A stretch of DNA of 64,000 nt, from positions 1,488,001 to 1,552,000 of the forward strand of contig NZ_CP029550.1 in the NCBI RefSeq assembly GCF_003173715.1, read 5' to 3'. The translations under genes were made by a program, and so were the position numbers. The notes below the pieces were generated by a model. The model was given only the letters and a program-made list of their open reading frames with translations, was not told the origin of the DNA and made no database searches. Shown here one piece after another: positions 54,276-64,000 of this stretch (position 1 is its first letter; each line of letters begins with the position of its first letter). The DNA comes from Methylobacterium durans. Lineage in GTDB: Bacteria; Pseudomonadota; Alphaproteobacteria; Rhizobiales; Beijerinckiaceae.

Positions 54276-54532
54276 GGCCAGCCTCCTTCGTCTGCGATCG
54301 GGCGGCGGTTTCCGGCAGTCTTCTGAGAACCGCCGGGCCCCTCGCACGTCAGGGATGGTAGGCCCGCCGCGCGGAAGCTGACAAGTGCTTACGAAGCGCG
54401 GCAGAAGTCTTTTTCTCGATCGCAACACGCACTCTCCGGACATGCCGAAAGGCGCCTCACCAGGGCGGGCGCGCCTTGAAATGTCATGGTGTCGCAAGAG
54501 CGCGGTCGGGGGTGCGACCCGCCGGCGCCCAG

Positions 54533-54715
54533 TCAGGAGATCATGTCGAGCTTTGCCGTCTCCAGTCCGCTCGCCCGAATCGAATCGGGCAGGGCGGCGT
54601 AATCGCGGTAGCCGGCTTCTCTGGCCATGGCGTCGAGGGCGGTCTCCTCGTCGTCGGCCGATCCCGTCCACAGGATCGCGCCGCTGGTCTTCTGCCGGAT
54701 CTGGAAGATGCTCAT
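54533..54715 (-). CDS. Small hypothetical protein, 60 residues
   Basis: A 60-residue protein (MSIFQIRQKTSGAILWTGSA, then an acidic helix DDEETALDAMAREAGYRDY and a C-terminal LETAKLDMIS). The composition is that of a real folded alpha/beta protein and codon use matches the surroundings. I recognise no family. There is no membrane segment. It stands alone between two non-coding stretches. Confidence 0.6.
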   Translation of the reverse strand: MSIFQIRQKTSGAILWTGSADDEETALDAMAREAGYRDYAALPDSIRASGLETAKLDMIS

Positions 54716-54969
54716 CGAGCGCCTCGTTCACTCCGGCTCGGAAGGGCCGGACATTCACGACTTGGTAACGACTTTCCGCCTCTCTGGTTGCGTCGGCGTC
54801 TGATTCGTGCCGCGGCGCCGCAGGGGTGTCGTGCCCGCTCGATGCCGTAGGGGATGGTCGTGTATGATACACGCCATCAAAACGCCGGCCTGAGCGGCGA
54901 CAGACCGGCCGCGGCCCCGGAACAGGGTGCCGAGCAACAGAGTCCGCCGCACCTGCACTGGGTGGTTCG
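54716..54969. other. Intergenic region upstream of RND pump
   Basis: About 250 bp separating a small minus-strand gene from the efflux operon. I see no gene. The tract GTATGATACACGCCATC near 54862 is AT-richer and may belong to the pump promoter, but no operator is clear. Confidence 0.35.
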
Positions 54970-56190
54970 ATGCCCGCGCCGCGTCTTCCCGTTTTCCTCG
55001 CCACCCTCGCTCCGCTGCTCCTGCCGCTCGCCGCGGCACCGGCCGCGGCGGCCGAGGTCGCCTCCGTATCGTCGGCCGAGTCGCTCGCGCCCGCCGTCAC
55101 GGTCGTGCCCGCCGAGGATCGCGAGATCGTCGAGCGCGCGATCGTCACCGGCACCCTGGTCCCGCGGGACGAGATTCTGGTCTCGCCCGAGATCGAGGGT
55201 CACCGCATCACCGAACTCCTCGTCGAGGAGGGAGACCGCGTCGCTCAGGGTCAGGTGCTGGCCCGCCTCTCCCGCGAGATGATCGAGACGCAGGAGGCCG
55301 CCAACCTCGCCGCAATCGCCCGGGCCGAGGCCGCGATCGTGCAGGCCCGCAGCCAGATCGTGCAGGCCGAGGCCGCGCAGACCGAGGCGCGCCAATCCCT
55401 GGAGCGGGCGCAGACGCTCATCCGCACCGGCAACGCCACCGCCGTCACCCTGGAGCAGCGCGTTTCTGCCGCGCAGGGCGCCGAGGGCAAACTCGCGGCC
55501 GCCCGCGGCGGCCTGCAGGCAGCAGAGGCCGACCTCGCCACCGCCAAGGCGCAGGCCGCCGAGATCTCGCTGCGGCGCGCCCGCACCGAGATCCGGGCGC
55601 CGGAGGCCGGTATCGTCAACCGGCGCACCGCCCGCGTCGGCGCCACCGCGACGGCGGTCGGCGAGCCGTTGTTCCGCCTGATCGCCCGCGGCGAGATCGA
55701 GCTCGAGGGCGAGGTGCCCGAGACCGTGATGCCGCGCCTGCACGTCGGAGACACCGCCGCCCTCGACCTCGACGAGGGTCGCAAGCTCGCGGGCCGCGTG
55801 CGGCGGGTTTATCCGGAAGTCGACCGCATGACCCGCCTCGGCAAGGTCCGCATCTCGCTCAAGGACGATCCGGCCCTGCGCATCGGCGCCTTCGCCCGCG
55901 GCACCGTCGAGGTGGCGCGCCGCCGCGGAATCGCCGTGCCGGTCTCCAGCCTGCTCTTCGCGAGCGATGGGGGCGCCAGCGTCCTCGTCGTGCGCGACGG
56001 GCGGGTCGAGGCGCGGCCGGTCACCACCGGCCTCTCGGCCGAGGGCTTCACGGAGGTGCGCGGAACGCTCGCCGCGGGCGAGGCGGTGGTGGCTCGCGCG
56101 GGCAGCTTCCTACGCGACGGCGACCGGGTGCGCGCGGTGGCACCCGAGGGCACGAAACCCCTCGCGGCCGCCGACGCCGCGCCCCGCTGA
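54970..56190 (+). CDS. RND efflux periplasmic adaptor (membrane fusion protein)
   Basis: A 406-residue adaptor. A Sec signal peptide (MPAPRLPVFLATLAPLLLPL to AAAAE at about residue 28) is followed by the lipoyl half EGHRITELLVEEGDRVAQGQ, a Glu/Gln/Ala-rich coiled-coil hairpin (about 95-195), the second lipoyl half TEIRAPEAGIVNRRTARVGA and beta-barrel and membrane-proximal domains. It links an RND permease to an outer membrane channel. It starts 16 bp before the permease gene; no regulator or outer membrane factor is adjacent. Confidence 0.93.
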   Translation: MPAPRLPVFLATLAPLLLPLAAAPAAAAEVASVSSAESLAPAVTVVPAEDREIVERAIVTGTLVPRDEILVSPEIEGHRITELLVEEGDRVAQGQVLARLSREMIETQEAANLAAIARAEAAIVQARSQIVQAEAAQTEARQSLERAQTLIRTGNATAVTLEQRVSAAQGAEGKLAAARGGLQAAEADLATAKAQAAEISLRRARTEIRAPEAGIVNRRTARVGATATAVGEPLFRLIARGEIELEGEVPETVMPRLHVGDTAALDLDEGRKLAGRVRRVYPEVDRMTRLGKVRISLKDDPALRIGAFARGTVEVARRRGIAVPVSSLLFASDGGASVLVVRDGRVEARPVTTGLSAEGFTEVRGTLAAGEAVVARAGSFLRDGDRVRAVAPEGTKPLAAADAAPR

Positions 56191-56205
56191 CGGATCGGAC
56201 GCCCC

Positions 56206-59200
56206 ATGCGCCTCAACATCTCAGCCTGGGCGATCCGAAAGCCCCTGCCCTCGATCGTGCTGTTCATCGTGCTCGGCGTGCTCGGGCTCGTCAGCTTTCG
56301 TAGCCTGCCGATCACGCGGTTTCCGAACATCGACATCCCGATCGTCTCGGTGACGGTCACGCAAGCCGGCGCCGCGCCCTCGGAGCTTCAGACCCAGGTC
56401 ACCAAATGGGTCGAGGATTCGATCGCGGGCGTGAAGGGCGTCAAACACATCCTCTCGACGATCACCGAGGGCTCCTCGATCACGACGGTCGAGTTCCGGC
56501 TGGAGGTGAACACCGACCGGGCCGTCAACGACGTCAAGGACGCGATCTCGAAGATCCGCGTGAACCTGCCACGGACCATCGACGAGCCGATCATCAACCG
56601 GGTCGAGATCGCCGGACTGCCGATCATGATCTACGGCGCCTCGGCGCCCGCGATGACGCCGGAGGACCTGTCCTGGTTCGTGGATGACGTCGTGGCCCGC
56701 CAGATCCAGGGCGCGAAGGGTGTCGGCGGCGTCGAGCGCCTCGGCGGCGTCGCCCGCGAGGTTCGGGTCACCCTGAAGCCGGACCGGCTGCTGGCGCTCG
56801 GCATCACGGCGGCCGACGTGAACCGGCAACTGCGCCTCACCTCCGCCGATATGGCGGGCGGGCGCGGCGAGGTCGGCGGGCAGGAGCAGTCGATCCGGAC
56901 GTTGGCCGCCTCCGCGAGCCTCGACACGCTGGCCGCCACGACGATCATCGTGCCGGGCAACCGCAAGGTCCGCCTGGATGAACTCGCCACTCTGATCGAC
57001 GGGGCCGAGGAGCCGCGCACCTTCGCGCGCTTCAACGGCGAGCCCGTGGTCGGCTTCGCGATCTCCCGGGCGAACGGGGCGAGCGATGCGGAGGTCGCGG
57101 ATTCCGTGGCGCGGAAGATCGACGATCTGCACAAGGCCAATCCCGGCGTCCGCTTCGACCTGATCGACACCTCCGTCACCAACACGATCGGCAACTACCA
57201 CTCGGCCATGATGGGGCTGATCGAGGGCGCGGCGCTCGCGGTCGTCGTCGTGTTCCTGTTCCTGCGGGACTGGCGCGCCACGGTGATCGCCTCGATCGCC
57301 CTGCCGCTCTCGGTGCTGCCGACCTTCTGGGTGATGAGCGCGCTCGGCTTCTCGCTCAACGCCGTGAGCCTGCTCGCGATCACGCTGGTGACCGGCATCC
57401 TCGTCGACGACGCGATCGTCGAAATCGAGAACATCGTCCGCCACATCCGCATGGGCAAGTCGCCCTACCGGGCGGCGCTGGAGGCCGCCGACGAGATCGG
57501 CCTCGCGGTGATCGCGATCACCGCGACGATCATCGCGATCTTCGCTCCCGTCTCCTTCATGGGCGGCATCGCGGGCCAGTATTTCAAGCAGTTCGGCCTC
57601 ACCATCGCGGCCGCCGTGTTCATGTCGCTCCTCGTCGCGCGCCTGATCACGCCGCTGCTCGCCGCCTACTTCCTGCGCGACCACGGCCATCCGGAGGAGC
57701 GGGACGGGTTCGTGATGCGTGCCTATACCCGCGCGGTCGCGTGGTCGGTGCGTCACAAGTACATCACGCTGGTGGCGGGCCTCGGCTGCTTCGCCGCCTC
57801 GATCATGTCCACGGGCCTTCTCCCCGCCGGCTTCATCCCGGCCGAGGACGCCGCACGGACGCTCTTCGTCGTCGAATTGCCCCCGGCGCGCGGCTGGCCG
57901 ACACCACCCGCGTCACCGACAAGCTCGTCGAGAAGATCCGGGCGCTGCCCGAGGTCCGCAGCGTCTTCGTCGATGGCGGCCGCCAGCTGCCGGGCAAGAA
58001 GGAGGTCCGGCTCGCGAGCCTGACCATCAACCTGACACCGAAGAACGAGCGCCACCTGACCCAGAAGGAGGTCGACGTCGTCGTCGGCAACATCCTCCGC
58101 CAGGAGCCCGACCTCCGCTTCTGGGCCCTGCGCGAGGGCGGCCAGCGCGACCTCGCCCTCATCATCGCCGGCCCCGACAAGGCAGTCGTGGCCGACGTCG
58201 CCGCCCGCCTCCAGCGCGAGGCGGCCGCCGTGCCGCACCTCGTCAACGTGGTCTCGACGGCTCCCCTCGATCGCACCGAGATCCGCATCCGCCCGAAGCC
58301 CGGCGTCGCGGCCGACCTCGGCGTCTCGACCGACCTGATCGCCGAGACCGTGCGCGTCGGCACGATCGGCGACATCGGCGCGAATCTCGCCAAGTTCAAC
58401 GCCAAAGACCGGCAGGTGCCGATCCGCGTGCAGCTGCCCGAGCGCCTGCGCGGCGACCTCGCGGAACTCGCGACCCTGAAGGTGCCGGTAAAGGGCGGGG
58501 CCGCCGTGCCGCTCTCGACCGTGGCCGACCTCAGCCTCGGCCAGGGTCCGACCGCGATCGACCGCTACGACCGGGCCGTGCGCGTGGCCCTGGAGGCCGA
58601 CATGCGCGGCTCCGACGCCCTGGGTTCGCTCATCGAGAACGTGATGAACCTGCCGGCCGCCAAGACCCTGCCGCCCGGCGTCACCATCAGCCAGACGGGT
58701 GATGCCGAGATCATGGCCGAGGTGTTCGGCGGCTTCGCCATGGCGATGGGCGCCGGCATCATGATGGTGTTCGGCGTGCTGATCCTGCTCTTCGGCAGCT
58801 TCTTCCAGCCGGTGACGATCCTGTTCTCGCTGCCGCTCTCGATCGGCGGCGCCATCCTGGCGCTCCTCGTCTGCCACAAGCCGATCTCGATGCCGGTGGT
58901 GATCGGCATCCTGATGCTGATGGGCGTCGTGACGAAGAACGCGATCATGCTGGTCGACTTCGCCGTCGAGGAGATGGCCCGCGGCGTCGACCGGGCGACC
59001 GCCATCGTCGATGCCGGCCGCAAGCGGGCTCGGCCGATCGTGATGACGACGATCGCCATGGCCGCTGGCATGGTGCCCTCGGCGATGGCCTTCGGCATCG
59101 GCGGCGAGTTCCGCGCGCCGATGGCGATCGCGGTGATCGGCGGCCTCATCGTCTCGACGGGGCTCTCGCTGATCTTCGTCCCGGCCTTCTTCGTGCTGAT

Positions 59201-59345
59201 GGACGACCTCTCGCGCCTGTTCGCGCGAATCCTCGGCCGGTTCGTCGGCGAGCGGGACGATCCGGAGGACGAGGCCGCCTATGCCCCGCCGGGCTATGCC
59301 GCCAACGATCCACGGATCTACCCGCCGCGGGTCGCGGCCGAGTAG
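56206..59345 (+). pseudogene. RND efflux permease, interrupted by one-base frameshift
   Basis: Two frames together encode a ~1,046-residue inner membrane RND transporter. The first (from ATG 56206, MRLNISAWAIRKPLPSIVLF) covers the first six to seven transmembrane helices, with the proton-relay Asp pair in VTGILVDDAIVEIENI. It goes out of frame at the C5 run 57880-57884. The second frame resumes with ARLADTTRVTDKLVEKIRAL and continues through helix blocks such as FGVLILLFGSFFQPVTILFS and GVVTKNAIMLVDFAVEEMA to 59345. One extra C gives FVVELPPGARLADTT without a break. The pump probably exports drugs or lipophilic toxins with the upstream adaptor. An assembly error is likely; otherwise the pump is dead. 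Confidence 0.9.
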
Positions 59346-59367
59346 CATTCGCCCGGACAACTCCGAC

Positions 59368-59393
59368 TGAACCGCAGGCCCGGTCCCGTCGTT
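59368..59393 (+). promoter_or_regulatory. Candidate EcfG-type promoter for DUF533 gene
   Basis: TGAAC (59368-59372) and CGTT (59390-59393) are separated by 17 bases, one mismatch from the EcfG consensus GGAAC-N16/17-CGTT. The -10 element is 40 bp before the ATG of the next gene. The mismatch makes this weaker than the csbD promoter. Confidence 0.4.
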
Positions 59394-59433
59394 GCCGGAC
59401 CGATCCTTTGGTTGTGTTCGGAGAGGGCAGGTC

Positions 59434-59946
59434 ATGGCTGATGCGAAGAGTTTGGTGGACGCTCTCGTGCGCTCGCGCAGGGGCGGTCTCGCCGCAGGGG
59501 CGGCTCTCGGCGGTCTCGCACTGGTTGCCGGCCTAGCCTACCGGGCGGTTCGCGGAGAGGCCGCGCCGGCGGCTGCGACGGCATCCTTCGCCGAGGTGAA
59601 CGAGGACGAGGCCCGCCTGATGCTGCGGGCGATGGTGGCCGCTACCGTCGCCGACGGCATGGTCGACGCGGACGAGCGCCGCCGCCTCGACGCCGCGGTC
59701 GAAGCCGCGGGCGTCGCCCCGGACGGGCGGGCCTGGCTCGACAAGGAACTCGCCGACCCGGCGGATGTCGACGAGATTGCCGACGCGGTGAACGACCCCG
59801 ACGCGGCCGCCCGCATCTATGCCGCCGCGCGTCTCGCCATCGCGGCGGACACGCTGCAGGAACGCCAGTTCCTGAAGATGCTGGCCGAGGCCCTCGACGT
59901 CGCGGAGGAAGCGGCGGGACGGGTCGACCGGGAACTCGCGGGGTGA
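59434..59946 (+). CDS. DUF533/TerB-like protein
   Basis: A 170-residue protein. One hydrophobic segment near residues 18-36 (GGLAAGAALGGLALVAGLAY) anchors it to the membrane. The C-terminal ~110 residues form a TerB-like helical domain with MLRAMVAATVADGMVDADER, LDKELADPADVDEIADAV and LAIAADTLQERQFLKMLAEA. The acidic loop DGMVDADE resembles the metal site of tellurite-resistance TerB. The role in this family (E. coli YebE is a member) is not settled. The ATG at 59434 follows GGAGAGGGCAGGTC. Confidence 0.85.
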   Translation: MADAKSLVDALVRSRRGGLAAGAALGGLALVAGLAYRAVRGEAAPAAATASFAEVNEDEARLMLRAMVAATVADGMVDADERRRLDAAVEAAGVAPDGRAWLDKELADPADVDEIADAVNDPDAAARIYAAARLAIAADTLQERQFLKMLAEALDVAEEAAGRVDRELAG

Positions 59947-60025
59947 GGAAGGGAGCCAAGTCTCGCGAAACAGGGCCGCACGCTGCTGACCCGGAGGCGC
60001 GAGGCGCCCGAGCGCGTCGCGTCCC

Positions 60026-61207
60026 TCAGCCGCCCGCGCGCTCGGACAGGAAGGAGCCCATTCGTTCCAGTGCCCGCAGGATGTTCTCGGACGAGTTCGC
60101 GTAGGAGAGCCGGATGTAGCCCTCGCCGTGAACGCCGAAATCCGGACCTCCGATCGTGGCGACGCCCGCCTCCTCGAGAAGTGCCGAGGCGAGTGCCTTC
60201 GCCTTCCAGCCCGTCTTCCCGACGTTCGGGAAGGCGTAGAAGGCACCCTTCGGCGTGATGCAGGAGACGTTCGGCAGGGCGTTCAGGCCCTCGACCACGA
60301 GGGCTCGGCGCCGGTCGAACTCGGCGACCATCTCGGCCACGCAATCCTGCGACCCGTCGAGGGCCGCGACGCCCGCCCACTGCGTCGCCGCATTCACGCA
60401 GGAATGCGCGTTCACAGCGAGCTTGCGGGCCGCGTCGTAGAGGGGCTTCGGCCAGACCGACCAGCCGAGCCTCCAGCCCGTCATCGCGTAGGTCTTGGAG
60501 GCGCCGTCGAGGTAGATCAGGCGCTCGCGGATCTCCGGGTAGCGCAGCAGCGAGTGGTGCGCCTCCCCGTCGTAGGTCATGGTGCCGTAGATCTCATCCG
60601 ACAGGATCGCGACATCCGGGTGAGCCGCGAGCCCCGCCACCAGCGCATCGATCTCCGCCTTCGGCGTCACGCCGCCGGTCGGGTTGGCGGGCGAGTTGAG
60701 GATCAGGAGCCGGGTGCGCTCGGTGATGAGCGACAGGGTCTCCTGCGCCGAGAAGGCGAAGCCGTTCGCCTCGCGAATCGGCACCGGCACGGGCGTCGCG
60801 CCGGTGAACTCGATCATCGAGCGGTAGATCGGGAATCCGGGATCGGGATAGAGGATCTCGGCGCCGGGCTCGCCGAACATCAGGATCGCCATGAACATGG
60901 TGACCTTGCCGCCCGGCACGATCAACACGCTGTCCGACGAGACCTCGACACCGTGGCGGCGGTGGAGATCGCGGGAGACCGCCTCGCGCAAGGGGAGGAT
61001 GCCGACGGCCGGCGTGTAGCCGTGGTGCCCGTCGCGCAATGCCCGGATGCCGGCCTCCACGATATGGGCCGGCGTCGGCATGTCCGGCTGGCCGATGCCG
61101 AGATTGATGATGTCGCGCCCTTCCGCGGCGAGCTGGCCGGCACGGGCGAGGACCGCGAAGGCGTTCTCCTCACCGATGCGTCCGAAGGCCGGAACGATCG
61201 TGATCAT
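60026..61207 (-). CDS. Class I/II pyridoxal-phosphate aminotransferase
   Basis: A 393-residue fold type I aminotransferase. The N-terminal substrate motif NLGIGQPDMPTPAHI, PGGKVTMFMAILMFGEPG, LLILNSPANPTGG, Asp and Tyr of ILSDEIYGTMTYDG and the PLP lysine in LDGASKTYAMTGWRLGW are all present. The C-terminal Arg lies in YIRLSYANSSE. It resembles aspartate or aromatic aminotransferases (AspC/DapC/PatA types), but the exact substrate cannot be fixed. It starts at ATG 61207 and stands alone. Confidence 0.92.
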   Translation of the reverse strand: MITIVPAFGRIGEENAFAVLARAGQLAAEGRDIINLGIGQPDMPTPAHIVEAGIRALRDGHHGYTPAVGILPLREAVSRDLHRRHGVEVSSDSVLIVPGGKVTMFMAILMFGEPGAEILYPDPGFPIYRSMIEFTGATPVPVPIREANGFAFSAQETLSLITERTRLLILNSPANPTGGVTPKAEIDALVAGLAAHPDVAILSDEIYGTMTYDGEAHHSLLRYPEIRERLIYLDGASKTYAMTGWRLGWSVWPKPLYDAARKLAVNAHSCVNAATQWAGVAALDGSQDCVAEMVAEFDRRRALVVEGLNALPNVSCITPKGAFYAFPNVGKTGWKAKALASALLEEAGVATIGGPDFGVHGEGYIRLSYANSSENILRALERMGSFLSERAGG

Positions 61208-61309
61208 GGAGGCGCCTCCCGTCGATGGCCGGCCGGACGGCCGTGGCCGTCCCGCCCATTCAAGATTCGTGCGCGCGGCGTACCCGCGCGCCGGATCGGG
61301 CCGCGCTCG

Positions 61310-61504
61310 TCAGCCGTTCGAGCGATCGGCGAGCCGGCTCGCCGCGAAGGAGATCGCGACGCCGATGATGCCGAGGATCACGAAGGTCTTGACCGAGGCG
61401 TAGAACAGCGCCGGCTCGATGCCCGTGTCGGTAAAGAGCACGAGGCCGATCGCGGCGATCGGCAGCAGCACGAGAATGAAGAGCGGCGTCAGGGGGCTGT
61501 TCAT
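61310..61504 (-). CDS. Small two-helix membrane protein
   Basis: A 64-residue protein with two transmembrane segments (LTPLFILVLLPIAAIGLVLF and TFVILGIIGVAISFAASRLA) joined by a short loop and ending in ADRSNG. I recognise no family. The hydrophobic pattern and start MNSPLTP suggest a genuine small inner membrane protein. It lies between an aminotransferase and a porin gene on the same strand. Confidence 0.65.
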   Translation of the reverse strand: MNSPLTPLFILVLLPIAAIGLVLFTDTGIEPALFYASVKTFVILGIIGVAISFAASRLADRSNG

Positions 61505-61663
61505 CGATCACTCACGTCTTGACGAAGCCGCGGCGCGGCCGAGGCGTCCTTACGAGGAAAAAGCAGGTGTGCATAGCATTGCCGAGCCGCGGAGGGGACA
61601 CCCCGCGGCCAAGAATCTGACGCGGCGCGATCATCCGGGACGTCGCAAGGCGGCGCCCTGCCC

Positions 61664-63157
61664 TCACGGACTGCCTGGTCCCTTGGCGAGCCCGGCGAGC
61701 GTGAACAGATCGACCGAGAGCTTCGCGCCCACCACGAAGGCATCCGGGATGTTGCGGGTGCGGAATGGGAAGCGGGTCTGATCCGGATTGATGATGTACT
61801 GCAGGTTCGGCGTCAGCCGGATCGCGGGGGTGACCTGGATGCCGTAGTTCAGCTCCATCATGATCTGCTGCGTCGGAATGCTCCGGTTCAGGTTGAGCGC
61901 ATTCTGAGCGAAAGTGATGTTGGCGAGCCCCAGGGGACTGAATTTCTGGGTGTTGATGACGAAGCCCACCGTGTCAAAGGGCCGCCCCTGGAAGGTGCCG
62001 GTCTGCAGCGCGCCGATCTCCAGAAAATAATCCTCGATCAGCCGGCCGGAGGTGCCCGCCATCGCCACGCCGAACAGGGACAGGCCCTGCGGCGCGGTCG
62101 GGTCCGGCCGCCAGACCATCTGGTCGAAGCGGGCGTAGACGCCCGAGCGCCCGAACCGGGTCGCCGAGGGCAAGCCGGTCAGGACGGAGACGCCGCCCCG
62201 CCCGTCCCGCACCGGGTCGGGATAGTCCGACGCATCGTACCAGCCGCCGATGCCGTAGTTGCGCGGCAGGCGGTCGGTGGCGAAGGTCGTCGAGTAGCCG
62301 AGCTCGAACGGAATGATCGCGCCGGTGGCGCCCTTCGTCGAGAAGTCGAGCCCGTTGTCGCCGGGCTGCTGGTGCAGCGGGTTCACCTCGTAGGCGCCGG
62401 CATGGAAGAATACCGTGTCGGTGAGCCACGCCTTCGCGTGGGCGCCCCAGCTCGCCACCGGCCAGAAGGTGAAGTTCGAGGTCTTGAAGACGAAGGTCGG
62501 GTTGCCGCAGGCGGAATTCGTCTGGAAATTGCAGTAGATCGGCGAGTTCAGGAAGGCGATGTTGGCGACCAAGCGGCCGACCTCGATATCCAACCGGTTA
62601 TCGAACAACTTCTGCTGGTAGCTGAACAGGGTCAGGCGGGTGGTCTGGCCGCCGCCGAAGATCTCCTGCACGCTGGTGTTGTTGCCGATGTAGTCGTTGG
62701 CGAGACTGCGCCCGTGGCGGTTCGTGACCGCGATGTGGAGCGAGCCGCCGTCGATGCCCGCGAGCCGGTTGAGGTCAGCGTCGAGGCCGAAGAAGAGCTG
62801 GCCCGCCCAGGCCGAGCCCTGGCGGATGCCACCGACCGGGTTGATGGCACCCTGGCCGGTGTAGTTGAGCAGGACGCTGAGGCCGTTGCCGAGGTTGTAA
62901 GTACCGGGCGGCAAGGTCGGCGGCGTCGCTGTCTGCCCGAGCGTGTCGGCCGCCCCGGCAGCGGAATCCGCCCCGTCGAAGCCCTGGCCATCCTGTCGCG
63001 GCGGAGGTCCCCGACGCAGGCGATTCGCCGGTCGCTGCGCGGTCGCAGGGACCGCGATGCCGGCAGTGCCGTCCTGTGGCATCGGCTGCGCCTGCGCCGC
63101 GAATCCTCCGGCCGTGCATAGGCCCAGCGCGGCGAGCCAGCTCCGACATCCCTTCAT
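61664..63157 (-). CDS. OprB-family carbohydrate-selective porin
   Basis: A 497-residue outer membrane protein. A Sec signal peptide (MKGCRSWLAALGLCTAGGFA, AQA cleavage at about residue 23) is followed by a low-complexity linker and then beta-strand-rich OprB sequence: LSVLLNYTGQGAINPVGGIR, QLFFGLDADLNRLAGIDGG, VGRLVANIAFLNSPIYC, then IMMELNYGIQVTPAIRLTPN at the C-terminus. The family lets sugars cross the outer membrane. It lies next to a fructose PTS permease gene, so sugar uptake is the likely shared role. The final FTLAGLAKGPGSP extends past the last strand. Confidence 0.9.
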   Translation of the reverse strand: MKGCRSWLAALGLCTAGGFAAQAQPMPQDGTAGIAVPATAQRPANRLRRGPPPRQDGQGFDGADSAAGAADTLGQTATPPTLPPGTYNLGNGLSVLLNYTGQGAINPVGGIRQGSAWAGQLFFGLDADLNRLAGIDGGSLHIAVTNRHGRSLANDYIGNNTSVQEIFGGGQTTRLTLFSYQQKLFDNRLDIEVGRLVANIAFLNSPIYCNFQTNSACGNPTFVFKTSNFTFWPVASWGAHAKAWLTDTVFFHAGAYEVNPLHQQPGDNGLDFSTKGATGAIIPFELGYSTTFATDRLPRNYGIGGWYDASDYPDPVRDGRGGVSVLTGLPSATRFGRSGVYARFDQMVWRPDPTAPQGLSLFGVAMAGTSGRLIEDYFLEIGALQTGTFQGRPFDTVGFVINTQKFSPLGLANITFAQNALNLNRSIPTQQIMMELNYGIQVTPAIRLTPNLQYIINPDQTRFPFRTRNIPDAFVVGAKLSVDLFTLAGLAKGPGSP

Positions 63158-63316
63158 GATCCCCCCGACGTGACCTCTGATGGCTTGTTGTCCCGATCTT
63201 CGCCGGGTTGAAACGTATATTGTATTTTTAACTATTACTGCTCAAACACCGCGAATCTATCCTGATTTCATCAAGGCTAAATCAGTGCCGCGGTTCGCGT
63301 CCGTGTCCTCACGGCC
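63158..63316. other. AT-rich spacer between OprB and PTS genes
   Basis: About 160 bp with a low-GC tract (63210-63260, including GTATATTGTATTTTTAACTA) that is the likely porin promoter region on the minus strand. TGAAACGTA at 63209-63217 resembles half of a Cra/FruR site, but the second half is missing. No gene is present. Confidence 0.4.

Positions 63317-64000
<684 letters not shown>

Noticed and set aside
53203..54969. Integrated prophage or island at tRNA-Ser
   Set aside because: No integrase, no duplicated tRNA end and only small ORFs. Kept only as a weak finding.
63209..63217. A Cra/FruR operator before the porin
   Set aside because: Only one half-site (TGAAACG) is present; the palindromic second half is missing.

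Overview
The window is GC-rich DNA from an alphaproteobacterium of the order Hyphomicrobiales. Gene content points to Methylobacterium or a close relative: a DUF6894 protein, a DUF2093 gene beside lpxK, a Rhizobium-type phospholipid methyltransferase, an alphaproteobacterial RpoH-type promoter before dnaK and an EcfG-type promoter before a csbD gene. The genus is an inference from content, not from a search.

Region by region. 1-8,200: type I secretion locus on the minus strand, with a partial PrtD-like ABC exporter at the left edge, a second complete ABC exporter, its HlyD-type adaptor, and a 560-residue Gly/Leu-rich protein with three ~110-residue repeats that is the likely cargo. A small XRE regulator and a methyltransferase lie inside it. 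8,200-9,240: relics of a zinc hydrolase and a LuxR-type response regulator, joined head to head at an apparent deletion scar. 9,465-17,335: two translationally coupled hybrid histidine kinases, the first a soluble 1,935-residue protein with ten tandem HAMP units. 17,666-22,964: a DUF2189 membrane protein and a cytochrome c oxidase operon (II, I, two III-type subunits, IV). 23,033-28,188: glycosyltransferase, PAS protein, CsbD stress protein, diguanylate cyclase and TauE/SafE permease. 28,347-33,899: complete branched-chain amino acid ABC transporter operon (livHMGF, DUF6867, livJ). 34,300-36,120: phosphoesterase and a VIT/CCC1-type metal transporter. 36,363-43,207: lipid A genes (DUF374 acyltransferase, waaA, lpxK), then deoxynucleoside salvage (cdd, pnp, deoC, deoA). 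43,262-53,202: His-rich exported protein, methyltransferase, dnaJ/dnaK, secreted protein, YqgE, peroxiredoxin, rnhA/thrB, ispH and tRNA-Ser(GGA). 53,300-64,000: small ORFs, an RND efflux pump, DUF533/TerB-like protein, aminotransferase, OprB porin and the end of a fructose PTS permease.

Several housekeeping-type genes are each broken by one small indel. ctaD, pnp, the RND permease and the hydrolase relic are each restored by adding one C (coding strand), and DUF374 by removing one copy of a 5-bp tandem duplication. The shared 'one C short' pattern suggests base-calling error in much of this assembly, so these should be checked in reads before being called pseudogenes. The hydrolase/regulator pair also lacks both 5' ends and looks genuinely decayed.

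The best candidate for something undescribed is the repeat protein at 6,122-7,804. Each repeat carries an invariant H-x3-E-x3-H motif plus further fixed His residues, and it sits beside a dedicated exporter. It resembles no RTX protein I can recognise.
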